This document shows positions 44,937 through 53,154 of a stretch of 64,000 nt of DNA, one piece after another. The notes below the pieces were generated by a model. The model searched no databases. It was not told the DNA's origin and saw only the letters and a program-made list of their open reading frames with translations. This DNA comes from Mesorhizobium temperatum (GTDB lineage: Bacteria; Pseudomonadota; Alphaproteobacteria; Rhizobiales; Rhizobiaceae): NCBI RefSeq assembly GCF_002284575.1, contig NZ_NPKJ01000042.1:467-64466 (forward strand), in the 5' to 3' direction. Made by a program: the position numbers and the translations under genes. Numbering within the stretch: the first letter of the stretch is position 1; each line of letters begins with the position of its first letter.

Positions 44937-46304
44937 ATGGAACTCCGCAAGGACTATTTCGCCGACCAGCGCAAGGACGATCTGCACGAGATCGGCCAGC
45001 CCCGGCCGCGCTCCGATTCGCCCGGTCACGTCACCGGCAAGACCGCCTATTTCGCCGACCGCAATTTTCCAGGCATGCTGCATCTGAAGATGGTGCGCAG
45101 CCCGCATCATCACGCCCGCATCAGCAGCATCGACATATCAGAGGCGGAAAAATATCCGGGCGTCGTCAAGGTGCTGACCGCCAAGGACGTACCGCACAAT
45201 GTCTACACCATCCTGATCCTGATCCAGATCGGCCCGGAGGACGAGACGGTGCTGGCCGACGGCAAGGTGCGCTGGAAGGGCGAGGCGGTGGTGGCGGTGC
45301 TGGCCGAGACCGAGCGTGCCGCGCAGGAGGCGGCGGCCAAGGTCAAAGTCGATTACGAGGTGCTGCCGGCGGTCTTCGACATGGAGGAAGCGCTGAAGCC
45401 CGGCGCGCCGATAGTCAACGAATATCACGGCCAGAACTACTATCTCTATGACAGCGGTGAATGCCGCAAGGTGCGCTTCGGCGATGTCGAGGCCGGTTTC
45501 GCCGGCGCCGATCACATCCTCGAACAGACCTACCAGTCGTCGCCGATCGAACACGCACCGACCGAGACGACCGGCTGCATCGTCGCGCCAGAGGGCAATG
45601 ACCGCTTCACCTGCTACACCAACACGCAGGCGATGTTCTTCACCCTCGACAACGCCTCGATCATCCTGCAGATGCCCGGCAACAAGCTGCATTTCGTCGG
45701 CGGCACTGTCGGCGGCGGTTTTGGCGGCAAGGTCGACGTCATTGTCGAGCCGATCGCCATCCTCGGCGCCAAACTGACCGGTCGTCCGGTCTCCTTCATC
45801 TACAGCCGCGCGGAGGAGATGCAGATTTCCTCGCCGCGCGCCGCCGAAAAAGTCGTCATCAAGGACGGCGTCATGAAGGATGGCCGCATCGTCGCCAGAA
45901 AAGTCACCGGCTACACCGATGCCGGCGCCTATTCGCGCCATTCGCCCTATGGCGCGCAGAAGGGCGCCGGCCACTATCCCGGCCCCTACACGATCCCGAA
46001 TGTCTGGATCGACACCTACTGCGTCTACACCAACCGCACCCCTTCCTCCGCCATGCGCGGCTTCGGCGTCACCATCGGCGATTTCGCGCTTGAAGTGCAG
46101 ATGGACAAGCTCGCCCGGCTGATCGGCATGGACCCGCTCGAATTCCGCTTCATCAACGCCTACCGCGACGGCGACATGAAGGCACACCGCCAGCCGACCG
46201 AAGGCGCGGCTCTGATCGAGTGCATGCAGGAAGCTTCGCGCGCCGCCAACTGGCCGGTTGCGGAGAAGTTCATGGCCATGTCCTCCTACGCGAAGGGAGC
46301 TTGA
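44937..46304 (+). CDS. Molybdenum hydroxylase large subunit, N-terminal half (separate gene)
   Basis: 455 residues with the a/b-hammerhead domain (PRPRSDSPGHVTGKTAYFAD near the start) and the first molybdopterin-binding domain (VGGTVGGGFGGKVDVIVEPI, AMRGFGVTIGDFALEVQMDK). The AMRGFG loop places it with xanthine-dehydrogenase and aldehyde-oxidase-type enzymes; I see no CO-dehydrogenase Cys-Se-Mo loop. The protein stops at 46304 where a usual large subunit continues for about 330 residues; that remainder is the next gene. Confidence 0.88.
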   Translation: MELRKDYFADQRKDDLHEIGQPRPRSDSPGHVTGKTAYFADRNFPGMLHLKMVRSPHHHARISSIDISEAEKYPGVVKVLTAKDVPHNVYTILILIQIGPEDETVLADGKVRWKGEAVVAVLAETERAAQEAAAKVKVDYEVLPAVFDMEEALKPGAPIVNEYHGQNYYLYDSGECRKVRFGDVEAGFAGADHILEQTYQSSPIEHAPTETTGCIVAPEGNDRFTCYTNTQAMFFTLDNASIILQMPGNKLHFVGGTVGGGFGGKVDVIVEPIAILGAKLTGRPVSFIYSRAEEMQISSPRAAEKVVIKDGVMKDGRIVARKVTGYTDAGAYSRHSPYGAQKGAGHYPGPYTIPNVWIDTYCVYTNRTPSSAMRGFGVTIGDFALEVQMDKLARLIGMDPLEFRFINAYRDGDMKAHRQPTEGAALIECMQEASRAANWPVAEKFMAMSSYAKGA

Positions 46305-46305
46305 G

Positions 46306-47316
46306 ATGGCGATCAGGCGCGGACGCGGCGTGGCCGCAATCAACTATCCGACCGGCATGAATCTCGGCGGCGACCCGACCCAGGCCCTGGTCCACTCGAC
46401 GCCGACCGGCAATTTCATGGTGACGCTGTCATCAGTCGATCTCGGCCAGGGCATGAAGCAGATCATGGCGCAGATCTGCGCCGAGACGATCGGCGTGCCG
46501 ACCGACCGCGTCGTCGTCGACACCGCCGACACCGACACCGGCCCGCACTGCATGGGCACCTTCGCCTCGCGCGGCACGCACCGCGCCGGCAACGCCGTCA
46601 TCCAGGCGGCCAGGGAAGCCCGCCAGGTGATGCTGGAAGTGGCGGCCGAGGAGTTGGAAGTGAATGCATCGGACCTCGAGACCGACGGCCAGGGCAACAT
46701 CCTGGTCAAGGGCGCGCCGCAAAGATCGATCTCGATCTTCGATGTCGCGCTGTCGGCGCATTTCAAGCGCGGCCGCTCGATTTCCGGCCGCGGCATGTTC
46801 CTCATCCCGCGCTCCTATCCGGAGAAGGAGACCGGCGCGATGAAGCCGTCGACCTGCTATGCCCACGCCTGCACGGTGGCCGAAGTCGAGGTCGACGACG
46901 AAACCGGCGAGGTGACGGTGCTGACGGTCAAGAACGTCTTCGAGATCGGCCGCGCGCTGAACCCGAAAATGGTTGAGCAGCAGCTGGTCGGCGGCTCATG
47001 GATGGGCATCAGCCATGCGCTCTATGAGACGACCGAACCCTATTACCCCAACCGCGACCATGGCGGCACCGATTTCAACCAGTACCTGATGCCGGGCCCG
47101 GGCGATCTTGCGCAAACCGAGATCATCGTGCTGGAACGGCCATCGGCCGACGGCCCGTACGGCGCCAAGGGACCGGGCGAAATGTGCGCCAACCCGCAGA
47201 TCCCCGCGGTCGCCAATGCCGTCTTCGATGCAGTCGGCGTGCGCATCGACACGCTGCCGATCACGCCGGAGCGCATCCTGCGGGCACTGAAGGCGCAAGC
47301 CGGCGCGCCGAACTGA
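46306..47316 (+). CDS. Molybdenum hydroxylase large subunit, C-terminal half (separate gene)
   Basis: 336 residues, one base after the stop of the N-terminal half, with GAAGGGAG upstream of ATG 46306. It contains the second molybdopterin-binding domain: GRGVAAINYPTGMNLGGDPT, SSVDLGQGMKQIMAQI, TFASRGTHRAGNAVIQ and ERPSADGPYGAKGPGEMCAN with the conserved catalytic glutamate. Together the halves total 791 residues, a normal large-subunit length. A ribosome site at the junction argues for a true two-gene arrangement rather than a sequencing error. Confidence 0.87.
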   Translation: MAIRRGRGVAAINYPTGMNLGGDPTQALVHSTPTGNFMVTLSSVDLGQGMKQIMAQICAETIGVPTDRVVVDTADTDTGPHCMGTFASRGTHRAGNAVIQAAREARQVMLEVAAEELEVNASDLETDGQGNILVKGAPQRSISIFDVALSAHFKRGRSISGRGMFLIPRSYPEKETGAMKPSTCYAHACTVAEVEVDDETGEVTVLTVKNVFEIGRALNPKMVEQQLVGGSWMGISHALYETTEPYYPNRDHGGTDFNQYLMPGPGDLAQTEIIVLERPSADGPYGAKGPGEMCANPQIPAVANAVFDAVGVRIDTLPITPERILRALKAQAGAPN

Positions 47317-47325
47317 GTGCTGGAA

Positions 47326-48207
47326 ATGCCCAAGAGAAGCGCCGAGACTGTCGCGACCTCGCCTGAGGCGGTGGCATCCCGCCTCGCCGCCTCGCATTAT
47401 TTGGCCGATGAAAGCCTGGCCACCGCCATCTTCCTGGCGATCAGGCTAGGCAAGCCGCTGCTGCTCGAAGGCGCGCCGGGCGTCGGCAAGACGGAGGCCG
47501 CAAAAGCAATCGCCGAAGTGCTCGGGCGCGACCTGGTGCGGCTGCAATGCTATGAAGGCATCGACGCAGCACACGCGCTCTACGAATGGAACTACCAGCG
47601 CCAGTTGCTCGCCATCCGCCATGCCGGCGAGCATGAGGTCGACATCTATGACGACCGTTTCCTGATTGCGCGGCCGCTGCTGCAGGTGCTGAAGGCGCCG
47701 GAAAAGCGCGTGCTGCTGGTCGACGAGATCGACCGTTCGGATCATGAGTTCGAAGCGCTGCTCCTAGAATTCCTGTCCGATTTCCAGATCAGCATTCCCG
47801 AGCGCGGCACTATTCGCACCAAATCGCAGCCGATCGTCATCCTGACCTCGAACCGCACCCGCGAACTGGCCGAGGCATTGCGGCGGCGCTGCGTCTACCA
47901 CTGGATCACCTATCCCGACGCCGAACGTGAGGCCGCGATCATCATGCTGCGCGCCGGTGATGTCGCTAAGGCCACAGCGCGAGCGGTGGCTGCTGCCGTG
48001 CACGATATCCGCTCCCGCCCGCTGGCCAAGCCCCCGGGCATTGCCGAAGCGGTCGAATGGGCGAACGCCGCGACGATCCTTGAAAAAGGCGGCAGCCCGT
48101 GGCCGGAAGCGTTCCGCCGCGCCATTGGCGTGCTGATCAAGGACGAGGAGGACCTGTCCTACATCGCCCCCGAGCTTGGCCGGATCGTCGAGGAGGCACT
48201 GGCGTGA
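47326..48207 (+). CDS. MoxR-family AAA+ ATPase (CoxD-like)
   Basis: 293 residues from ATG 47326; GTG 47317, directly after the previous stop, is possible. Walker A is EGAPGVGKTEAAKAI, Walker B is RVLLVDEIDRSDHEFEA, sensor 1 is IVILTSNRTRELAEAL and arginine-finger-type residues are in LRRRCVYHWI. CoxD-type ATPases pair with VWA partners to mature the molybdenum centre of hydroxylases. It overlaps the VWA gene by 4 bp. Confidence 0.9.
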   Translation: MPKRSAETVATSPEAVASRLAASHYLADESLATAIFLAIRLGKPLLLEGAPGVGKTEAAKAIAEVLGRDLVRLQCYEGIDAAHALYEWNYQRQLLAIRHAGEHEVDIYDDRFLIARPLLQVLKAPEKRVLLVDEIDRSDHEFEALLLEFLSDFQISIPERGTIRTKSQPIVILTSNRTRELAEALRRRCVYHWITYPDAEREAAIIMLRAGDVAKATARAVAAAVHDIRSRPLAKPPGIAEAVEWANAATILEKGGSPWPEAFRRAIGVLIKDEEDLSYIAPELGRIVEEALA

Positions 48208-49337
48208 GCGCCGCCGCCTTACCTCGCGCGGCTGCGCCCTTGCTCGGCTTTGGCCGGCTGCTGCGCCGCTATGGCTTTCCGGTGGCGCCCGAGCAGGTGT
48301 CAGGCTTTATGCAGGCGGTGACGCTGCTCGGGCCCCGCTCGATGGCCGATATCCACGAAGCGGCCCTTGCCACGCTGGCGCCGCCGCCCGACCGCCGCGA
48401 CGAATTCGAGGCGCATTTCCAAAGCCATTTCTACGGCAACACGGCTGCCCTCGTCGAGGGCGAGGCCGACGAGGAAACCCGCATCAAGGACGATGGCGGC
48501 ACCAGCCAAGAAGAGATCGATGTGGCGAGTCAGGAGGAAGGCGGCGAGCTATCGTCCGGCGCCGAACAGTTGGGCGTCCGCGACTTCCGGCGCGACGGCG
48601 ACGGGCTTGCCGCCTTCCGCCGCAAGCTCGCTGCCGCCTTGCCCGCCCGCCGCTCCTTCCGCACCGTGCGAACGCACACGCGCGGCAAGCTCGATCTGCG
48701 CCGTTCGCTCAGGGAAATCGTCAGCGCCGATGGCGATGTGCCGTCGCCGCTGCTGCGCCGCAGGCAGACCGTGCCGCGCAAGCTTTTGCTGCTGATCGAC
48801 GTGTCAGGCTCGATGAAGCTGCACACGTCGGACTACCTCAAACTGGCGCATGCGGCGGTGCAAGGCGCGGACCGGGCCGAAATTTTCACCTTCGGCACGC
48901 GGCTGACCCGCATCACCGCGGCGCTGCGTATTCGCGACCGCGATCAGGCGCTGGCCCGCGTGGCAGCACTGGTCGACGACTGGGATGGCGGCACCCGAAT
49001 GGGGCCGACGCTGCTCGCCTTCCTGTCGGTGCCGCGCTTTTCCGCCTTCGCGCGCGGGGCGGCGGTCGTCATCCTGTCGGACGCGCTGGAGCGCTGCGAT
49101 CATGCCGAGCTGGAAATGGCGATACGCCGGCTGAGTGCCCGTGCCTTTCGGCTTTCGCTGGCGACGCCGCTGGCCGGCGATCCGCGTTTCCAGCCGGCGA
49201 CGGCAGCACTTCGCGCCATCCTGCCGGTGCTCGACGACCTCGTCGATGGCTCGTCGATCTCGGGCCTTACCGATTTCATCCTGTCGCTCGCCCGCACTGC
49301 CCCGGCGGCTGCAGCCATCTGGAGGAGGGTTTCATGA
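48204..49337 (+). CDS. VWA-domain protein (CoxE-like)
   Basis: 377 residues from GTG 48204, overlapping the ATPase stop by 4 bp. The N-terminal half is the CoxE-type helical region (LGFGRLLRRYGFPVAPEQVS). The C-terminal VWA domain has the metal-site motif LLIDVSGSMKLH, then the threonine position in DWDGGTRMGPTLLAF and VVILSDALERCD. It is the partner of the MoxR ATPase in cofactor maturation of the hydroxylase encoded upstream. Confidence 0.9.
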   Translation: MSAAALPRAAAPLLGFGRLLRRYGFPVAPEQVSGFMQAVTLLGPRSMADIHEAALATLAPPPDRRDEFEAHFQSHFYGNTAALVEGEADEETRIKDDGGTSQEEIDVASQEEGGELSSGAEQLGVRDFRRDGDGLAAFRRKLAAALPARRSFRTVRTHTRGKLDLRRSLREIVSADGDVPSPLLRRRQTVPRKLLLLIDVSGSMKLHTSDYLKLAHAAVQGADRAEIFTFGTRLTRITAALRIRDRDQALARVAALVDDWDGGTRMGPTLLAFLSVPRFSAFARGAAVVILSDALERCDHAELEMAIRRLSARAFRLSLATPLAGDPRFQPATAALRAILPVLDDLVDGSSISGLTDFILSLARTAPAAAAIWRRVS

Positions 49338-50224
49338 TGCAAAAGGCGATCGACGCGCATTTCCACATCTGGCGCCAGCAGGATCAGCCCTGGTTGCGCG
49401 GGCCGATGGTGCCGCGCATCTTTGGGCCCTACGAGCCGATCCGCCGCGACTATCCGATCGAGGAATTCCTTGCCGACCAGCAAGGCTCTGGCGTCGAGAA
49501 GGCGGTCTATGTCCAGACCAACTGGGCCAAGGAGGATTTCGAGACCGAGGTCGCCTTCCTGCAGACGACATCAGGCGAGACCGGCTGGCCGCACGCCATC
49601 GTCGGTTATGCCGACATGACGGTGGACGATATCAGGCCCCAGATCGACCGGCTGATCAAGTACCCCCTGCTGCGCGGCGTGCGCATGCAGCTGCACTGGC
49701 ACGAAATGCCGGCCTTCCGCTTTGCCGCGTCCGCCGATCAGGTCATCGACCCGAAGGTGCGGGCCAATGTCGCGCGGCTGAAGAACTATCGCCTGTCCTT
49801 CGACCTGCAGCTTTTCCCGGCCCAGATGAAGGACGGGCTGACGCTTGTCGGCGAGAATCCTGAGACCAATTTCATCCTCACCCATACCGGCATGCTGACC
49901 GACATGTCGGAGGAAACCACGGAGGCCTGGAAGGCGGGACTGCGCACCCTATCAGAGGCGCCCAACCTCTATGCCAAGCTGTCCGGCCTCGGCACCTTCG
50001 TCCACCGCAACGACCCGGCGCTGATCGCCTACATCGTCGACAACGCCATCGACATCCTCGGCAGCGACCGGCTGATGTTCGGCTCGAACTTCCCGATCGA
50101 GAAACTGTGGACCAGCCATGCCGAGTTGATCAAAGCGCACCGGGAGGCGGCGGCCAAGCATGGTGCGGCGGCAGAGGCGGATATCTTTTGGAACACTGCG
50201 GAGAAGGTATATCGGCCGGTGTAG
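49334..50224 (+). CDS. Amidohydrolase family 2 (TIM-barrel metal hydrolase)
   Basis: 296 residues; ATG 49334 overlaps the VWA stop by 4 bp. The amidohydrolase_2 fold is shown by IDAHFHIWRQ with its two metal histidines, the strand-end positions in GVRMQLHWHEM and FILTHTGMLTD, and LMFGSNFPIEKLW with the serine-asparagine pair in place of the usual GSD. Relatives act on lactones or as decarboxylases. As the last gene of the hydroxylase operon it may process the hydroxylated product. A RIME-like repeat begins 16 bases after the stop. Confidence 0.86.
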   Translation: MMQKAIDAHFHIWRQQDQPWLRGPMVPRIFGPYEPIRRDYPIEEFLADQQGSGVEKAVYVQTNWAKEDFETEVAFLQTTSGETGWPHAIVGYADMTVDDIRPQIDRLIKYPLLRGVRMQLHWHEMPAFRFAASADQVIDPKVRANVARLKNYRLSFDLQLFPAQMKDGLTLVGENPETNFILTHTGMLTDMSEETTEAWKAGLRTLSEAPNLYAKLSGLGTFVHRNDPALIAYIVDNAIDILGSDRLMFGSNFPIEKLWTSHAELIKAHREAAAKHGAAAEADIFWNTAEKVYRPV

Positions 50225-50239
50225 CGAGCAGTGCCCTTT

Positions 50240-50425
50240 CCTTCTCCCCTTGTGGGAGAAGGTGGCCGAGCGAAGCTCGGTCGGATGAGGGGTGCTGGAA
50301 GGATCGCTACCTCGAAGACGTAAGCACTTTAAATTCCTCGATATTTGCGCGCCGCATTTCTTCCAACACCCCTCATCCGTCTCGGCGCTACGCGCCGATC
50401 CACCTTCTCCCACAAGCGGAGAAGG
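50240..50425. repeat. Rhizobial intergenic mosaic palindrome (RIME-like), copy 2
   Basis: Inverted 26-bp arms at 50240-50265 and 50400-50425 differ at one position. They match the arms at 10200-10225 and 10350-10375. The inner GGATGAGGGGTG / CACCCCTCATCC pair is also present, with short GC-rich palindromes (GAGCGAAGCTC, GGCGCTACGCGCC) beside it. It lies between two convergent genes. Confidence 0.8.
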
Positions 50426-50467
50426 AAAAGCTCCCCACCCCCGGACAACTGCCGCAGATTTTCGGTA

Positions 50468-51910
50468 TCAGTTCCGCGGCAGATGGCCCGAAACCTCGGC
50501 GCCCGCGGCCGGCGGCAGCGCCAGGAAGCGGAACGAGGCCGCGAGCCCGATTGCGCCGATCGCCAGGAAGGCAAGGCGGAAGTCGACGAGGTCGAGCGCC
50601 GTGCCGCCCCTCGCGATCTGCGACAGGTTGAGCAGCGCCGCCGCGACCGCGACGCCGAACAGCATCGCCACTTGCTGCAGCATGCTGGACACCGTCGCCG
50701 CCGAGCTGCGCTGCGCCGAAACGATATCGGCGAAGGCCAGCGTGTTGAGCGCGGTGAACTGCATCGAACGCGTCAGTCCGGCAATCAGCATCAGCGCCAC
50801 CACCAGCGCTTGCGGGGTCTGCGGCGATATCGCCGCGCAGGCCATGATCGACAGCGATGCGATCACGCCGTTGACGATCAGCACCGACCGGAAACCGAAG
50901 CGCCTCAGCATCGGTGTCGTCACCGTCTTCATGCCGAGATTGCCGAGGAAATAGGCGAGGATCAGCATGCCGGCATCGACGGGTCTCAGGCCGAAGCCGA
51001 CCTGAAACAGCAGCGGCAGCAGGAACGGCGTGGCGTTTATGGCGACCCGGAAAATGGTGCCGGCCGACAGCGTGGAGATGGCGAAAGTCTGTACCTTGAA
51101 TGCCGTGAGGTCGAGCAGCGGATTTTTGGCGCGCGCCAGATGCCGCACGGCCAGCCAGCCGACCAAGATGCCGGCGGTAAGCAGTGCCACGGTCGGCAAG
51201 GCGCCGTCTTCTGGATGCGCGATGCGCTCGAGGCCGTAGAGCAGGCAAGCAAGCCCGACCGAGGTCAGAAGGAAGCCCGGCCAGTCGAGCGGCCTGGTTT
51301 CGGAATCGCGGGAGCCGGGAATGAAGCGGGCGACCAGTGCCAGGCCGGCCACGCCGAGCGGAATATTGATGAAGAAATTCCAGTCCCAGGAGAGATAGGT
51401 GGTGATGAAGCCGCCTAGCACCGGCCCGATCACCGGCGCGAACAGCGCCGGCCAGGTGATCAGCGCGGTGGCGTTGAGAAGCTCAGACTTTGAGGCGTTG
51501 CGCAGCACCAGGATGCGGCCGACCGGCGTCATCAGCGCGCTACCCAGGCCCTGCACGGCACGCGCCGCGACGAACTGGGTCAGGTTCTGCGAGATGCCGC
51601 AGGCGATCGAGGCCAGCGTGAACAGGGCGATCGCCACGAGGAAGATGTTACGCGCGCCGAAGCGGTCGGCGAGCCAGCCCGACAGCGGCACGAACACCGC
51701 CATGGTCAGCATGTAGACGGTGATGCCGATGCTCATCGCCACCGCCGGCACGCCGAAGGATTCTCCCATCTGCGGCAGCGATGTCGAGATGATCGTCGAA
51801 TCCAGAAGCTGCATGAAGAAGGCGACGGCGACGATCAGCGCCACGCGCCGCGCCTGCCGCGCCGTCGTCGCGGTCTCGACCAAGGCTTTGTTTTCGGGAA
51901 TGGCGGTCAT
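50468..51910 (-). CDS. DHA2-family MFS multidrug exporter (14 TM, EmrB/QacA-like)
   Basis: 480 residues from ATG 51910 (the frame begins at 51943). There are 14 predicted helices, with the motif A loop SGWLADRFGARNIF, the DHA2 N-terminal segment MQLLDSTIISTSLPQM carrying the membrane aspartate, and the antiporter motif C-like region PVIGPVLGGFITTYLSWDWNF. It is divergent from the OCD-like/lyase pair across 242 bp, so it may export their product; otherwise it is a general drug exporter. Confidence 0.88.
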   Translation of the reverse strand: MTAIPENKALVETATTARQARRVALIVAVAFFMQLLDSTIISTSLPQMGESFGVPAVAMSIGITVYMLTMAVFVPLSGWLADRFGARNIFLVAIALFTLASIACGISQNLTQFVAARAVQGLGSALMTPVGRILVLRNASKSELLNATALITWPALFAPVIGPVLGGFITTYLSWDWNFFINIPLGVAGLALVARFIPGSRDSETRPLDWPGFLLTSVGLACLLYGLERIAHPEDGALPTVALLTAGILVGWLAVRHLARAKNPLLDLTAFKVQTFAISTLSAGTIFRVAINATPFLLPLLFQVGFGLRPVDAGMLILAYFLGNLGMKTVTTPMLRRFGFRSVLIVNGVIASLSIMACAAISPQTPQALVVALMLIAGLTRSMQFTALNTLAFADIVSAQRSSAATVSSMLQQVAMLFGVAVAAALLNLSQIARGGTALDLVDFRLAFLAIGAIGLAASFRFLALPPAAGAEVSGHLPRN

Positions 51911-52152
51911 GCGCAAAACTGTATGAAAGTTTTCCCGCGCCACTGGGAACCAGGCAATTGTCCGGCAAATCGATGACGCACCGGTTTGAACAGCAATTGA
52001 GCGGCGCCGTCCAGATATGGACCAACAAACTTTCGTGTCGTATCGCGACCTGTTATGCGATGACTGAACCTCGCCATCGAACTTTGATGCTTCGCGATTT
52101 CGTTTCGGCTCTTCTGACTAGGAACGCCCTCTTCATCAGGACCAATCTGCGC

Positions 52153-53154
52153 ATGAAGCCCATCTACATCGATTATCTCAACGCCCTCGACATCGAAGCG
52201 CTTGATGTGACCGATGCCGAAATCATCGAAGCGGTCGAGGCCGGTCTGATTGCGCAGGGCAAAGGCCAGACGGTGATCGAGCCGCGCGTCCATCTCGAGC
52301 CGGACCCGTCCTTCAACGGCCATTTCAATGTCCTGCGCGGCTACGTTGCGCCGCTCGATACGGCCGGCGTCAAGATTGTCGGTGACTATGTCGACAATTA
52401 CCTGCACGGCCTGCCATCGGAATTCGGCATCCTCAACCTGTTCGATCCGCGCACCGGCACGCCGCGCGCCATACTCGACGCCACCGTGATCACCGACATG
52501 CGCACCGGCGCCGTCACCGCCATCGGCGCGAAACATCTGGCGAAAAAGACGTCGAAGGTTCTCGGCCATATCGGTGCGCGCGGCACCGCCTACTGGAACG
52601 TGCGCCTGCTCGACTACCTTTTCGACTTTGACGAGATCCGCGTGCATTCGCGCCGGCCGGAAAGCCGCGACGGCTTTGCCGCCAAGCTGTCCGCCGATCT
52701 CGGCAAGAAGGTCACGGCGGTCACCGACTGGCGCGCTTGCGTCGAGGGCGCCGACATCATCGTCGAGGCCTCGCGGCTGCCGGAACCGCAGCCGCTGCTG
52801 AAGACCGAATGGATCAGGCCCGGCGCGCTGGTGATGCCGTACGGGACGATGAGCGCGGTGGAGTTGTCGTTGACCGACATCATGCAAAAGATCGTCGTCG
52901 ACGACTGGGGGCAGTGCAAGGGCGGGAAATTCGGCTCGCTGCGCGCCCATGTCGAGACGGGACGCCTGAGCGAACAGACGCTGCACGCCGAACTTGGCCA
53001 GATCGCCGCCGGTCTAAGGCCAGGGCGCCAGAGCGACGACGAGACGATCCTGTTCTGGCATCGCGGCCTGTCGCTGTCCGATATCGCGCTGGGCAAGGCG
53101 ATGCTGGCCAAGGCGCGGGCCCAAGGCATCGGCCAGCGGCTGCGCTTCGCATGA
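52153..53154 (+). CDS. Ornithine cyclodeaminase/mu-crystallin family protein
   Basis: 333 residues from ATG 52153. The fold is clear: GVKIVGDYVDNYLHGLPSE (substrate lysine region), DATVITDMRTGAVTAIGAKH, then the nucleotide-binding GHIGARGTAYWNV and VHSRRPESRDG. The family includes ornithine and lysine cyclodeaminases, imine reductases and opine-type synthases such as SbnB. The substrate cannot be predicted. The stop overlaps the ATG of the lyase gene by 4 bp, so the two products are made together and probably act on linked substrates. Confidence 0.85.
   Translation: MKPIYIDYLNALDIEALDVTDAEIIEAVEAGLIAQGKGQTVIEPRVHLEPDPSFNGHFNVLRGYVAPLDTAGVKIVGDYVDNYLHGLPSEFGILNLFDPRTGTPRAILDATVITDMRTGAVTAIGAKHLAKKTSKVLGHIGARGTAYWNVRLLDYLFDFDEIRVHSRRPESRDGFAAKLSADLGKKVTAVTDWRACVEGADIIVEASRLPEPQPLLKTEWIRPGALVMPYGTMSAVELSLTDIMQKIVVDDWGQCKGGKFGSLRAHVETGRLSEQTLHAELGQIAAGLRPGRQSDDETILFWHRGLSLSDIALGKAMLAKARAQGIGQRLRFA

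Noticed and set aside
51956..51969. Imperfect palindrome near ATTGTCCGGCAAAT as a third FadR-type operator
   Set aside because: One arm has a mismatch and no FadR-type gene or sugar gene is close; likely chance.
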